64,000 nucleotides of DNA from CAWCDJ01 sp963796675 (GCA_963796675.1 CAWCMS010000003.1:62001-126000), one strand, 5' to 3'; counted from the first letter of the stretch, positions 43,498-54,330 are shown. A program made the numbers and translations. Notes: generated by a model not told the origin, from the letters alone.

Positions 43498-45949
43498 ATG
43501 AATACTCTCCGCCAGGACATCCGTTACGGCGTACGAATGCTGCGGCGGAGTCCCATTACGACAGCCCTCGCGATCGTCTCTCTCGCCTTAGGCATCGGCG
43601 CGAATACAGCGATCTTCAGCTTGATGAACGCCGTGATCCTACGGCCATTGCCGGTGGCGAATCCATCCCGGCTCGTCAAGCTCTCCACCACCACACCCGC
43701 CAATTCGGAACGCGAGGAATCTCTTTCGTTCGCCATGATTCAGCAACTCCGAAAGGATCAGCGCGTGTTTTCCAGCCTCTTTGCCTGGGAGGGCGGAGGG
43801 ATCGAGAATGTGGAAGCCGATGGCGTGAAATACGTCGGCAGCATCAGCACGGTCAGCGGAGAATACTTTTCCACCCTAGGCATCCAGCCGCTTCTGGGCC
43901 GATGGATCGCACCGGCCGATGTCAGCCTGGATAGCGGCTCGTCGGCGGCGGTCGCGGTAATCGACTATGGTTGTTGGCAACGCCGTTACCATGGCGACCA
44001 TTCGGTGATTGGGAAGACAATCCGGGTTGAGGGTCATCCGCTGACCATTATCGGCGTGACGCCTGAAAGCTTTTCCGGGCTCATCATCGACGCCGCCACG
44101 GATGCTACCGTCCCCATCGGCTTTGACGGTAACACCGGCTACCGCAACCGCAAGAGCATCGCCCTGAACGCGACAGCGAGGTTAGGGCCGGGCGTCTCCA
44201 TCGAACAGGCGCGCGCGCAGGTCGAATCGCTGTGGCCGGCGACGCTGGAAGCGTCTCTTCCCGAAGGATATGGGGGCGCACAGCGCAAGGCGTTCCTGAG
44301 CCAGCGCATTGTGGTGGCTTCCGGCGCGACGGGAACTTCTTTCCTTCGTCGGCAATATACCCGTCCGCTTTACGTTCTCATGGGCATGGTGGGCCTTTTG
44401 CTGCTCATCGCCTGCGCGAATCTGGCGAATTTGATGGTCGCACGCGCGGCCGGACGCCGCCAGGAATTTGGAATCCGGACAGCGCTGGGCGCCGGAAAAT
44501 GGCGTATTGTCCGGCAGATGGTTACCGAGAGCCTAATGCTCGCGGTGACGGGTGCCGGCCTGGGACTGCTGATTGCCGACTGGGCCAGCCGTCTATTGTT
44601 TCACACGATGTGGAACGGATTCGTCCCTTCCGCGCTCGATGCGTCGCCGGATTCACGGGTCCTCGCTTTTACAGTGCTCGCCGCGCTCGTTACTGGACTT
44701 CTCTTCGGAGTCGCACCGGCCTGGAAAGTCGTCCGCGCCGACCCTGCCAATGCCCTGCAACGCAACGCGCGAACGATCCACGGCGGTACGCTGACGCTGG
44801 GCAAGGTACTCATCAGCGCTCAGATCGCGCTTTCCCTGGTGCTGGTGATCGGCGCCGTTCTGTTTGTCCGCAGCCTGCAAAACCTGCGTTCCGCCGACGT
44901 CGGTTTCCGGCGCGATGGACTAACGCTATTCCAACTCTTTCCGACCGGCGGTGAGGGGCAACACATGCCGGATCGGGTCGCCTACTTCCAGGAACTGGCG
45001 GAACGTCTGCGTGGGATACCGGGGGTGGAGTCCGTCAGCTACTCTCACATGGGACCGGTGCTGAGCTACGAATTTAGGCAACCCGTGTCGGTACCTTCAT
45101 CCGGGTAGCCTCCCCTGCAGGCCGTCTTCGATGCGGTCGGCCCCGGGTTCTTTCATCTGGCCGGAATGCGCCTGATGGCGGGCCGCGAATTCACATGGCG
45201 CGATAACGAGACCGCTCAGGCCGTGGCGATTATCAGCGAGAGCTTGGCCCGCCGTCTCTTTCCTTCCGCCAGTCCGATCGGCCGGAGAATCGATTTCGGC
45301 AGTCGCAGAAATCTGGAGATCGTGGGCGTGGTCAACAGCGCAAGCCTGTGGCTGCCGCAGAGCCGGGAGCCCATGGCGGTTTATTGTGCGCTGATGCAGC
45401 AGCCAGCATTCAATTCGTCTTCGATCGACATACGGACCACGAGAGATCCAGGACCGGTATTGAGCGCCGCCCGCCGTGTGATCGAGTCTGCCGGCCGTCA
45501 TCTCGTATTGCGAGCGGAAACGGTCGACCAACGTGCCGCGACGTCCCTCGACACCGACCGAATGATCGCCATGTTGTCCTCGTTCTTTGGCGGCCTGGCG
45601 TTGCTCCTGGCGTCGGTTGGCCTGTATGGATTAATGTCCTATTCAGTCGCCCGCCGCACATCGGAGATTGGCCTCCGCATGGCGTTGGGCGCGCTACCAG
45701 CCGGCATCCTGGTCCTCATCCTGAAGGAGGTGATGCTCCTGCTGCTGGCGGGAATCGCAGTGGGAATTCCCGCAGCCCTGCGTCGGCTCGCACGTCATTT
45801 CCAGCATGATCTATGGGGTCACAGGTAACGATCTGCCGACGATCCTGCTGTCTTGCTCCATTCTGCTGGCAGTGGCGGCGCTGGCGGCCTATGTGCCTGC
45901 TCGCCGCGCCTCGTGCATCGATCCGATGACCGCGCTTAGGTCCGAATGA
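43498..45949 (+). pseudogene. ADOP-type (MacB-like) permease, disrupted
   Basis: Large acidobacterial duplicated orphan permease. The N-terminus MNTLRQDIRYGVRMLRRSP and ALGIGANTAIFSLMN are the family hallmark. Two FtsX-like membrane modules follow, with MGMVGLLLLIACANLANLMVARAA and a duplicated C-terminal half (GLMSYSVARRTSEIGLRMALGA). A TAG at 45106-45108 interrupts the frame, and the same frame resumes (LQAVFDAVGPGFFHLAG) to 45828. A one-base shift near 45785 then leads to YVPARRASCIDPMTALRSE ending at 45949. It is on the plus strand inside minus-strand T4SS genes, so it is cargo or an insertion. Confidence 0.85.
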
Positions 45950-46080
45950 TGTGGGGATGACGCCTGCCCGTCGCGTACAGTAGAGCGATCCCGCGTCACT
46001 CGGCCGTCTCACGTTGCTGACATTTGCCGAGAAAAGCTGGGCCGCAATACCGCCTCAAATTGCGGTACTGATTCTACCCC

Positions 46081-48085
46081 TCACACTCTACTAGACTGGG
46101 TTCGTTCAAGGGCGTGCTCGAAATCCTCCCAGATGAGCGGCGGCAAGGCTTCGTCACTCGCCGTCATGCGATTCATCGCCATGCGCTTAGCCGTATTCAC
46201 CACGCCCTGAAGATCTGCCGGGGAGATGCCCCGTAATCGAGCCAAAAGGTCATGGCACGTCAAACCCGCCGCTAACGGTATTGGCCCCAGGTACCTCTCA
46301 ATCAGTCGCAAATAGCCTTGATCGTCCGGGATGCCGACCTCGATCTTTTCGGTGAATCGTCCGCCTCTCAACACGCGCGGATCGATATGGTCGATGTGGT
46401 TTGTCGTCCCGACAAGGAACACCTGGTTGCCGGGATCGAGTTGGCTCATCAACATCAGAGCCTGCTCGACGAGTTGGATCTGGTGCTGCCCCATGAAGTA
46501 CCCGTTGTCGCCGCGCGGTAAGAAGACCGTCGATCTCGTCGATAAACAAGATGGACGGGCTCTGCTCGCGGGCCCTGGCGAACACCTGCGCAAGCTTCTC
46601 CGGGGTCGGAACGTCCGCCGGAGCGATGGCGTAGAAACTGCGCCGCGTCTGGGTCGCAATCAGGTGCGCAATGGAGGTTTTGCCTGTACCGGCAGGGCCG
46701 ACCAGAAGTAACCCTGTCGGGACCGGAACCTTGAGCCTTTCGGCCTCCCGAGCATCCATCAGCCGAATCAGATTTCGCAGGTCCCGTTCGATTGCGGCAG
46801 GAAGAATGAGGTCTCCCCAATCGACTGCCTTCACCAGCGGCCGGTCCTGGCCACCGCTTTCGTCGAATGCCCGCTGAAGGTCTCGCATTTCAATTCGACG
46901 ATTCTCAAGGGCGGCAATCGACGCTGCCTTATTGACCAAACCGCCGAGTTTCGCAGCGCTCCAGCCTGGCGTACGCTTTGCAAAGGAGTCGACCGGGAAC
47001 GGCGTCCACAACCTCTTGGAGAGCTGGGCGGAAAGGATCTGAGCGCGCGTGGCTTCGTCGGGGAGATCCACCCGAATCTTCTCGTCGAACCGCATATCCC
47101 TTACCAGCGCCTCATCCAGCCCGTCATAGAAGTTCGTCGCGGCCATGAGAATGAAGCCGGTGGCTCCGCGATACTGATCGATGCATTGCATCAGTTCGGT
47201 AACCACCGAGTTGTAGAGCCTGGCGCCTCCCCCGACATCGTCGTTTCGGCCCAACTGCTGGCGCTGGGTACCTATCGAATCGATCTCGTCGAGGAAGAAC
47301 AATACCGGGCGGTGTGCATAGGCCCGAGAAAATGTCTCCCGAATGTTCGCTTCACTATTGCCAATCCGGCTCTCAATGAGACTGGTTGGCTTCGCGTACC
47401 AGTAGTTGATCTTGAACTCGCCCGCCGTCGCCTCGGCCAGGAAGGTCTTGCCGGTTCCGCGAGGTCCGTACAGAAGGATGCCGTTTTGAATCACCCCGTG
47501 CTGTTTGAATCTCTCGGGGTAAAGCCGGTTTTGCACGACCGCGCTGATGCGGCTCTTTTGATCGTCCATACCGCCGACGTCAGCAAATGTCCGCGCCGGG
47601 ACGTTCGACCATCGGGCCTGCTTGTTCGGTCGGTTGCCAGTTCCCCCTGTGGCAGCTTGTATGGCACGGACATATGGTCTATGGCGGATTACGAAGATCA
47701 GACCGCCAATAGCCACTCCCGCAAAAATGAGTCCATACACCAGTTCGAGCGGAGAAGCGGTGTCGCGGGAAAGCATCATCCCGGTTACAGCGTCCTCGTG
47801 GAACAGGAACTCGTTAATCGAGTTGAACCAATGGAGAACCGGAAGCAAGGCGATGAAGTAGAGCAGGCCGCGGTAGGTATTTCGGATTCGAGCGTGCCAC
47901 GTCAGCAGGAGGAGTCCGCTGCCGACGGTAAACCAGGCTAGCCACGGGCTGATCTGGAATGCGAAGACGCCTAAAACGAGCAGGATGATTCCGACGGTGA
48001 GGTGTTCGCGCGAAAGGCGCTGCACCAATTGCTCCAGGCGCGACGCCAACGAATCCGCAATCCGAGAATTGGATCTCGGCTGCAC
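46081..48085 (-). CDS. Membrane-anchored double AAA+ ATPase (FtsH/p97-like), frame broken
   Basis: From GTG 48085 (GGAGGGG upstream): an N-terminal helix pair (VGIILLVLGVFAF, FIALLPVLHWFN), another membrane segment (LVYGLIFAGVAIGGLIFVI), then two AAA+ modules. Module 1 has FADVGGMDDQK, Walker A GPRGTGKTF and Walker B LFFLDEIDSIG. Module 2 has Walker A GPAGTGKTS and Walker B ILFIDEIDGLL. After a one-base shift near 46525 the sensor-II part (TNHIDHIDPRVLRGGRFTEKIEV, ISPADLQGVVNTAKRMA) ends at 46081. Unusual within T4SS genes; it may unfold or extract transfer substrates. Confidence 0.8.
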
Positions 48086-48173
48086 GGGCCCCTCCCTTGC
48101 GCCCAATTTACCGCAGATCGGGCGCGAATTGGGAGGATGGCCAGTGTTATGAAGCACAGTCTCGAATGAAGGT

Positions 48174-49680
48174 TTACTGTTGTTGGGGTGGTCCTGTGGT
48201 GCCGGCGGTCCGCGTGGCGGCCACCTCTTGATACATCCGATTGAGCTCCGTCTTCAACTCAATCAGTTCGCGCAGTTCCTCCGCGGATGGTAGCTGCGTG
48301 CTTCCATTCGCTGCGATCTGCGCGACGCCGCGGGCGCCTGCCGGCGGTGTTCTGGTCGGCGAGGTCTCGCCGCTCCCTGCGAGCAATACGACGAAGAATC
48401 TGGTGTTCCCGGGCACTGAAACTACGATGTTTTCCGTGGAAGCAAGGCTCTGCACCTCCTGCTCTCCGGCGAGTCCCGCATTCGATGCGATTCGCTCGCG
48501 CAACAAGATGCTGTTGTCGAGCTGGCCGCTGACCCCTCCAAAACCTCCTGGCCCGCCTACCAGATAAGCCGCCATCGTTCCGACCCCCGTCATGGAGCGC
48601 ACGAGGATCCGCTTCAACGCGTTGCCGCCGGAGACGGAACCTTTGAGCGGGCCGTAGGTAAGGCTCATCGAAGTCGCGTCAATTTTCTCGGTAGTTCCAT
48701 CCGGCATCTGCAGCGTATGGAAGTGAATCCCGATGTTGCCGTTCCTGTTTGCCTGCTGGAGATCCCCGAGAACTTTCGCCCCCGCCGGGATGATAATCTC
48801 ACCGTCCCTCTCATAGTTGTACTCAATAGCCGCAACCACGGGCGCCTTGACCGCCGTGCTGACGGCGGATTGTAGCCGTGCTACAAGGCGGCTGCCATTC
48901 GGGAGGAGAGCGGTGGATCTTCGTTCCAGAAGGGCTGGCTCCGTCATCATGGATGCTGGCCGAATCACGTTAGCGGAAGCGCCGGAATTGTTACTGACAA
49001 AGACCAGCGAGGATTTCTTGAGGGCGTCTCCTTCGTTATGAGCTGGCACTGGCGGTTGCGTAGGGGGCGGGACGTTCGCAGACCACGGGCAGAGGCTGCG
49101 GAACAGGGTTGCCGGCTTTCGCTTGCCGATACGCCTCCAGCGCCGGATCCATGGGAGGGATACTGGCCAGGGTATCGCCTGATTTCGGCTGCGGACGTAC
49201 GCGCAACCGCCCGGTGGCCTTTACGTCGTCGGCGCTGAGCTGATCGCTGTTCGTATCCTGGCCGCTCATATCCGCATTCAGCAGCGGCGTCACGGAACCC
49301 CGGTTATCTGCCGTTCCGGTGGTGATATCCGGCCTGCCGAGACTCGGTTTCGTTCTGTTCGCGGCGCGGTCCTTCGTGCCGCTCGAACTTGAGAACATGC
49401 CCAGGAACACGAAAATCATGATGATGACAGCGACCGCAAGAACCAATAGACCTTTGCTTCGGTCAATGCTCTTCGCGGTTCTACTCTGCTTTTCAGGCTG
49501 GACCCTTTTGCGCCCATCCCGGGCACGCAGGTATGCCTCTCGAAGGGACCCGAAGGTGGTTCTCGTTTCTTGCGGTTCGGTCGCCTCGGGTTGTTCCACT
49601 GACCCAGCGTTGATGCGTCGCGTTGCGTCCAGTTCGGCACCGTCCGGTAGACCCTCGTTCTTGTTCAATTCGGGTGTCAT
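48174..49680 (-). CDS. virB10: VirB10/TrbI-family T4SS protein, frame broken
   Basis: The first frame (ATG 49680): cytoplasmic N-terminus, transmembrane helix (GLLVLAVAVIIMIFVFLGM), then a Pro-rich periplasmic linker. The frame shifts near 49075; the restored stretch ANVPPPTQPPVPAHNEGD leads into the second frame. That frame carries the VirB10 barrel region: LLPNGSRLVARLQSAVSTAV, IIIPAGAKVLGDLQQAN, HFHTLQMPDGT, and GLAGEQEVQ. The protein spans both membranes and forms the inner wall of the core complex. Coupled to the VirB9-like gene by a 1-bp gap. Confidence 0.88.
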
Positions 49681-49681
49681 T

Positions 49682-50797
49682 CTATTCGGCTCCTTTCTCT
49701 CGAAGACTGCTGATTCCGAAACCGATGGGTGCCAGGGCAGGGCGGTCGACCGCTCCGGACTCCGCCATCTGAAGTAACAGGGTTTCGTTCGACTGCTTGA
49801 AGCTGGGTCGCTGGAAGATCAAGACGCCATCGGCGCGCTCGCCGGGCCCGATCCTCCGCTGGCTCATCCGGAAATCCTCCACCGGCAACTGCTCGGAATT
49901 CGACCAGACGACGTGGTGCACAATCGCTCCCTTCTTCACCTTGCCGCCTAATTGCACTTGCGGCGGCATCAACTCGACCGCATGGCTTTGCACATTCAAC
50001 ACGGAAAACAGCACTACGACTTCCTTACCCTGGTCGATGACCTCGCTGACTCCGGCCTTCAAAAGTTGTTTGCCTGGAGGCGCGATTCCTGGCTTCTCAC
50101 CATAGAGATCTGGTAACGGAGCCCGCCGTTGTCGTTCCAGCAATGCATCCAGGCCTAAATCCGCGTCGGCATCCTGCTTGGCCGACCGAACGCCGGCCGG
50201 CGTGCCGGTGTCGACCGGTGCCTCAAGCTTGCCGAGCTTGAAGGAGGCGGGTTCGACGGTCGATCGCTTCACGTCTGCTGGGCTGCCGTTCTTTGGCGGA
50301 ACCGTCGTCGAGGCCCCCGGCGTTTCCACGAGACGGTCGGATGTCTGCAAAGCAACGGTTTGCGCGATCGATGCGGAAGGCGCGCTTGGCTCGATGACGA
50401 ATCTTCCAGCCGGGCGGTAACGCATCATGAAATCAACGTCGGGTTGTGTGCCTGCCGTTTCGCCTCGGCTGATCAGTAACAGATTGGCCTGATATCCGTG
50501 GGCAGTCGAAATGAGAAGATTCGTCTGCGATGCTTTGGCAGTAATTGGCTTGACGAAAACGATCTGCGGCTCTCGTTCGGAGTGCTCGGCGGTGAACGAA
50601 TCGGGATCACCGAGCACAACGGAATTGACGGCGTCGGGCATTCGAATGGCGGTCGCGAACCGCGGCGCCAGGTACACGACGGTGACTTGGCCCTCCTGAA
50701 CCGCTCGACCCGCTACCTGCGGGCGAACCATTGGAACCTGGGCGCTGGCTGTCAAACACGCACAGATTCCGGCGATCACTACCTTCAAACTATTCAT
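49682..50797 (-). CDS. VirB9-like secreted T4SS protein (second)
   Basis: About 371 residues from ATG 50797, with a signal peptide (VVIAGICACLTASA). The first part, VVYLAPRFATAIRMPDAVNSVVLGDP and QTNLLISTAHGYQANLLLIS, resembles the N-terminal VirB9/TrbG domain. A long Pro/Ser/Thr linker precedes a C-terminal beta domain (EVVVLFSVLNVQSHAVELMPP and ADGVLIFQRPSFKQSNETLLLQM). It directly follows VirB1 and precedes VirB10, the normal VirB9 position. It is longer than typical VirB9, so the assignment is by context and shape. Confidence 0.7.
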   Translation of the reverse strand: MNSLKVVIAGICACLTASAQVPMVRPQVAGRAVQEGQVTVVYLAPRFATAIRMPDAVNSVVLGDPDSFTAEHSEREPQIVFVKPITAKASQTNLLISTAHGYQANLLLISRGETAGTQPDVDFMMRYRPAGRFVIEPSAPSASIAQTVALQTSDRLVETPGASTTVPPKNGSPADVKRSTVEPASFKLGKLEAPVDTGTPAGVRSAKQDADADLGLDALLERQRRAPLPDLYGEKPGIAPPGKQLLKAGVSEVIDQGKEVVVLFSVLNVQSHAVELMPPQVQLGGKVKKGAIVHHVVWSNSEQLPVEDFRMSQRRIGPGERADGVLIFQRPSFKQSNETLLLQMAESGAVDRPALAPIGFGISSLREKGAE

Positions 50798-51316
50798 TGA
50801 TGTTCTGCTCCTTTGGTTGAGTACCGGGCAGAGGTCTTTGCGACCATCTGCCGTCTTGAATAGAATCGTTGGACCAGGCAAACGTAGCGATAGATGTCCG
50901 CGTCAGCGCATGTGAGCCCTCGCTTCTTGATTCGCTGCTCGCCGGCATAGTAGGCGGCTGCCACAAGCCGCAGTTCGCCTTCGAACTGCCGGCTCAAATA
51001 CGCAAGGTATGCAACCCCTCCGCGAATGTTTTCTTCGATCCGAAAACGGTTCGTAACGCCGAAGGTGAACGCCGTCGGCGCGGTCAACTGCATGAGCCCT
51101 GCCGCGCCCTTCGTTGAAATTACGTAGGGATGCCACGCCGATTCGACGTCGATTACGGCTTGTACGAATTCGAGGGGAACGCCGTATGCCCGCGCGTAGT
51201 AATCGGCCCAGCACATCTCGGCATCGAGCAACGCGGCTCCGGGACTCGACGGGCATGGTCGGCTGAGCGCTGCCGGCCTTACAGCAAACCAACAGGATTA
51301 GAAGAACCGCCCTCAC
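50794..51316 (-). CDS. virB1: VirB1-like lytic transglycosylase, frame broken
   Basis: A GTG at 51316 (overlapping the MoxR stop) gives a signal peptide (AVLLILLVCCKAGSA), which leaves frame near 51240-51250. The second frame carries the SLT/VirB1 domain: AYGVPLEFVQAVIDVESAWHP with catalytic Glu in VES, then KGAAGLMQLTAPTAFTFGV and YYAGEQRI. It opens peptidoglycan for the transfer channel. Adjacent to VirB9/VirB10 genes as expected. Confidence 0.86.
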
Positions 51317-52245
51317 GATCCGACCCCCACAAGGTCCACGGCGTTGAGTCTTGATGCGTGGGATTTCGCATTCAATACAAGGGAGGCAAACCCATCCTGA
51401 AGCGTCAGGCGCTTTCGGTCTTCTTTGGTCTTTGCGAGGAAGGGCAGCAGGAAATCCCGCATGCCAGCATCGAGTTCGTTGATGCCCATGATGTGGAGCA
51501 CTTGCTCAAGCTCCAGAATCTCCGCAATCGACGGGGGCTTTTCCATCCTGTAAGCCCGAAGTGCGTAGGACAGGCCGGCGATTTGCCGCTGTAATGCGGC
51601 GCTCCCCGTTCTGCTCCGCGTTTTCAAAATTTCCGCCTCTCGTTCGACGGTCGGGAATTCCGCTCTGAAGTAGGCGCACCGGCGCCGCAATGGGTCGCCA
51701 ATCCGCCGGACCTCATTCGAAGTGAGGATGACGAACGGGATTGTCTTGTGCGGGACGGTCCCAAGCCGCGGGATCGAGAGTTGCCATTCCGAGAGGACTT
51801 CGAGGAGCATCGATTCGAATTCCTCGTCCACCTTGTCCACCTCATCGATCAGCAACACGCACGGTTTCGGCGAATGCTGCAGCCCGCGCATGATTGGGCC
51901 TTGAACGAAGAAGTCCATGGTATGGAGGCGGCCCCGGATGGATTCCCAGTCTGTGCCGAGTTGGTCCGCTTGTGTTTCGAGGAAGAGTTTCTGCAGGGCG
52001 GTATCGAACTTGCCGATGGCTTTTTCTTCGTTGATCCCTGGGTAGCACTGAAGCCGCTCCACAACTGTGTCAAGGGCAAATGCCAGGGCCTTCGCAAGCT
52101 CTGTCTTGCCGCAGCCAGGCGGGCCTTCGATCAGAACCGGCTTCTTTAGCTCTCCCGCTACGTACACCTGAGAAAGGGTGACCTCATCAACGATGTACTT
52201 GGCTTCCTGGAATTTCTGACGAAGGTCATCAATGGACGGAAACAC
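51313..52245 (-). CDS. MoxR-family AAA+ ATPase
   Basis: About 310 residues; start GTG 52245 is tentative as the frame extends to 52380. Walker A IEGPPGCGKTELA, Walker B VLLIDEVDKVDEE, sensor region ILTSNEVRRIGDPLRRRC and arginine finger-type RRRC are clear, with a MoxR-type TFGT-like insert (FVQGPIMRGLQ). MoxR ATPases usually partner with a VWA protein as chaperones; none is seen here. The stop overlaps VirB1's GTG. Confidence 0.86.
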   Translation of the reverse strand: MFPSIDDLRQKFQEAKYIVDEVTLSQVYVAGELKKPVLIEGPPGCGKTELAKALAFALDTVVERLQCYPGINEEKAIGKFDTALQKLFLETQADQLGTDWESIRGRLHTMDFFVQGPIMRGLQHSPKPCVLLIDEVDKVDEEFESMLLEVLSEWQLSIPRLGTVPHKTIPFVILTSNEVRRIGDPLRRRCAYFRAEFPTVEREAEILKTRSRTGSAALQRQIAGLSYALRAYRMEKPPSIAEILELEQVLHIMGINELDAGMRDFLLPFLAKTKEDRKRLTLQDGFASLVLNAKSHASRLNAVDLVGVGS

Positions 52246-52407
52246 GTTGGTTTTTATCCTCAGCCCGGATTCTACGGGAAGATGCGATTTCCGCCGAAAA
52301 GCTGGGTCCAGATGGCCGCAGCCGGAGAAGTGGGCCGAGATTCTCGGAATTTCAGAGACCTCGAAATGGCTGTAAGGCAAGGATTCTCGGAATTTCCGGT
52401 GCCGAAT

Positions 52408-53391
52408 CTAAATGCGCAGGTGAGCAAACTCTGGCAGGAGCGCGAATGGCTGCTGAGGGGCTGACAGCGGTTCTCCCAATTGCACGATGCGATCAGGCGT
52501 TCCGTTCCCGAGGAACTCCGCCGCTTGAGCCAGGTAGTTCACGCGAAGCGGGTTGAGACCCATCAGGCGGGTACATACGAAATCGGCGGCGACGGGATCG
52601 TCGGCCAACACGATCCGTCCGAGATTACGCGGAGAGCCATGCAGCGGCCCATTGCCCTCCATGCCAATGATCCCGTCGGCAATGACGAAGTGCGCTGGAA
52701 CCGCGGCGTTGATATCGAGGATGCTTCGATCGATGCCCTTCCAGTGCAGCAGGTTCTTCGGCCAGCCATAGGCAACGCCCGGCACAACACCGAACAGGTT
52801 CTTCATGCTCAGAGTTACGCCCGCCCAATGATGCGTTTTCACCTTCGGCATCGAGACGAGGACGTCGCTCGTCAATACGGTCCGCGGGAGCCACAGCTTA
52901 TCGAGTCCAGTGAAAGCAGTTTGCAACGGTACTTGCCGGATTTCATCGCGATTCAGATCCACGAACCGGATTCGCCTCGACTGTAGTTCCTTTTCCAATC
53001 CACTCTCGGCGAGAACCAGAAAGGTATCCCGCTGGTGGCCTGGCCCTTCACCAACCACAACCGATTTCGCTCCCAATGCGAGGAAGGCACTTGCCGCGGC
53101 CCCCACCAGTCGCGGGTCGGTGTTCACTTCAGTGCCTGGGATGTACTCCACCAGATTCGGCTTCAGGAGGACGGTCTTGCCACGAAGGCTCAGATCGAAC
53201 AAGCGGAGGCCTTCAATGAGCGTGCGGTCCAACGGTCCGTCGTAGGAGTCCGCATGGAGAATCGCAACGCGGGATCGGCTTTTGCGCCGGTCCCGAAGGC
53301 AACCAGTCGAACACAGTCGTCGCACAGCCAATGCGCCCGTACCCGCGAGGAGACTACCGCCAAAGATCCGACGATTCATCAGGGCGTTCAC
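52408..53391 (-). CDS. DUF362 protein with twin-arginine signal
   Basis: About 327 residues. A Tat-like N-terminus (NRRIFGGSLLAGTGALAVRR) suggests export after folding. DUF362 blocks seen: KTVLLKPNLVEYIPGTEVNTDPRLV, VVGEGPGHQRDT, LVSMPKVKTHHWAGVTLSMKNLFGVVPG and DINAAVPAHFVIADGIIGMEGNGP. Iron-sulfur Cys motifs, present in some members, are absent. GTG/ATG start overlaps the cyclase-like stop (GTGA), so the two form one operon. Function of the family is unknown. Confidence 0.88.
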   Translation of the reverse strand: MNALMNRRIFGGSLLAGTGALAVRRLCSTGCLRDRRKSRSRVAILHADSYDGPLDRTLIEGLRLFDLSLRGKTVLLKPNLVEYIPGTEVNTDPRLVGAAASAFLALGAKSVVVGEGPGHQRDTFLVLAESGLEKELQSRRIRFVDLNRDEIRQVPLQTAFTGLDKLWLPRTVLTSDVLVSMPKVKTHHWAGVTLSMKNLFGVVPGVAYGWPKNLLHWKGIDRSILDINAAVPAHFVIADGIIGMEGNGPLHGSPRNLGRIVLADDPVAADFVCTRLMGLNPLRVNYLAQAAEFLGNGTPDRIVQLGEPLSAPQQPFALLPEFAHLRI

Positions 53392-54330
53392 ATCCTCACC
53401 TCCAAGGGGTTATTCGCGGTTTCCGGTTCCAGGGCGAGAGCGGCCAGCGCGATCGTGGATGTGTCCTGGATCGCTCCCGGATCATCGACCAGTGCAGCGA
53501 GACGGTCGCGTGCCATATCGAGCGCCGGCGAGACGTCCGGCCTCAAGTCCTTGTACGCGGCAGCTGAAAGGATCACCCAAGCCAGGCTGTACGCTGAAGG
53601 GCAGTCGATCCGATTCAAGATCCAGGTCAGAGAATCTCGGACTATCGGCAGGTCGTGGTGGAATCGTAACGCGGCAAGTGCAATCGCGGTGGCATCGACG
53701 TGTGGGCGCAAAGGAACGCCGTAGACGACGGCGTTGCCCGCGTTCCACCCTCCTCCAGGGCACACGCGATCGAGGAGCATCTCGACTCCGAGGCGAAGCC
53801 TTTTCTGCAGTTCGCTGCCGCGGATCAGTCCCTGTCTCTTTGCGCGTTCCAGCGTAATCAGGGCCATCGATGTCGGCACCACCCAACTCACGGTGTCTGG
53901 AACCCACGCCCAACCGTACTTCGTCGGATCGAACCGAACTTGCCGGTCTGAGAGCCGGAACTTCAAACGGACGATCCATGAAGCCTCCAGCGGCCGGCAA
54001 TGAACCAAACTGTCAGCGCCCCGGCGAACGTCTCTGGCGCAGCCCCAAGAATCATCAGCGTGTTGACTGCTATGGCGCTTGCCCAGAAACTAGCGCCCGC
54101 AGCCCCGTCCCCAACAGCCGGCCAGAGCCCATTCGGCCGCTGGCACGCGAGCAATGGCTCCAGTTCCTGTCTCGGAACCGTTGAGGCGGACGAAGACGAG
54201 TGCAGAGCAAGTAGCGCCAACGAGGTCGGCTCGGTCCCGAACTGCGCGCCGCAATGGCTCCATCCGCCCGGGCGCGGCAGTCGGCGATAGCGGAGTTCCG
54301 CCAGGAGCCGGCACCTCGCCAACCGCTGTC
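53388..54330 (-). CDS. Prenyltransferase/squalene-cyclase-like (alpha/alpha barrel) protein, frame broken
   Basis: The N-terminal frame has RPGGWSHCGAQFGTEPTSLALLAL, CQRPNGLWPAVGDGAAGASFWASA and ILGAAPETFAGAL. The C-terminal frame continues FDPTKYGWAWVPDTVSWVVPTSMALITLERAK, CPGGGWNAGNAVVYG and LRPHVDATAIALAALRFH. The Gly-Trp/QxxxxGW-type repeats are those of squalene-hopene cyclase and prenyltransferase alpha/alpha barrels. A one-base shift near 53990 joins the frames; the start near 54322-54330 is uncertain. No DxDD catalytic motif is seen, so it may be a non-catalytic or novel member. Confidence 0.65.
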
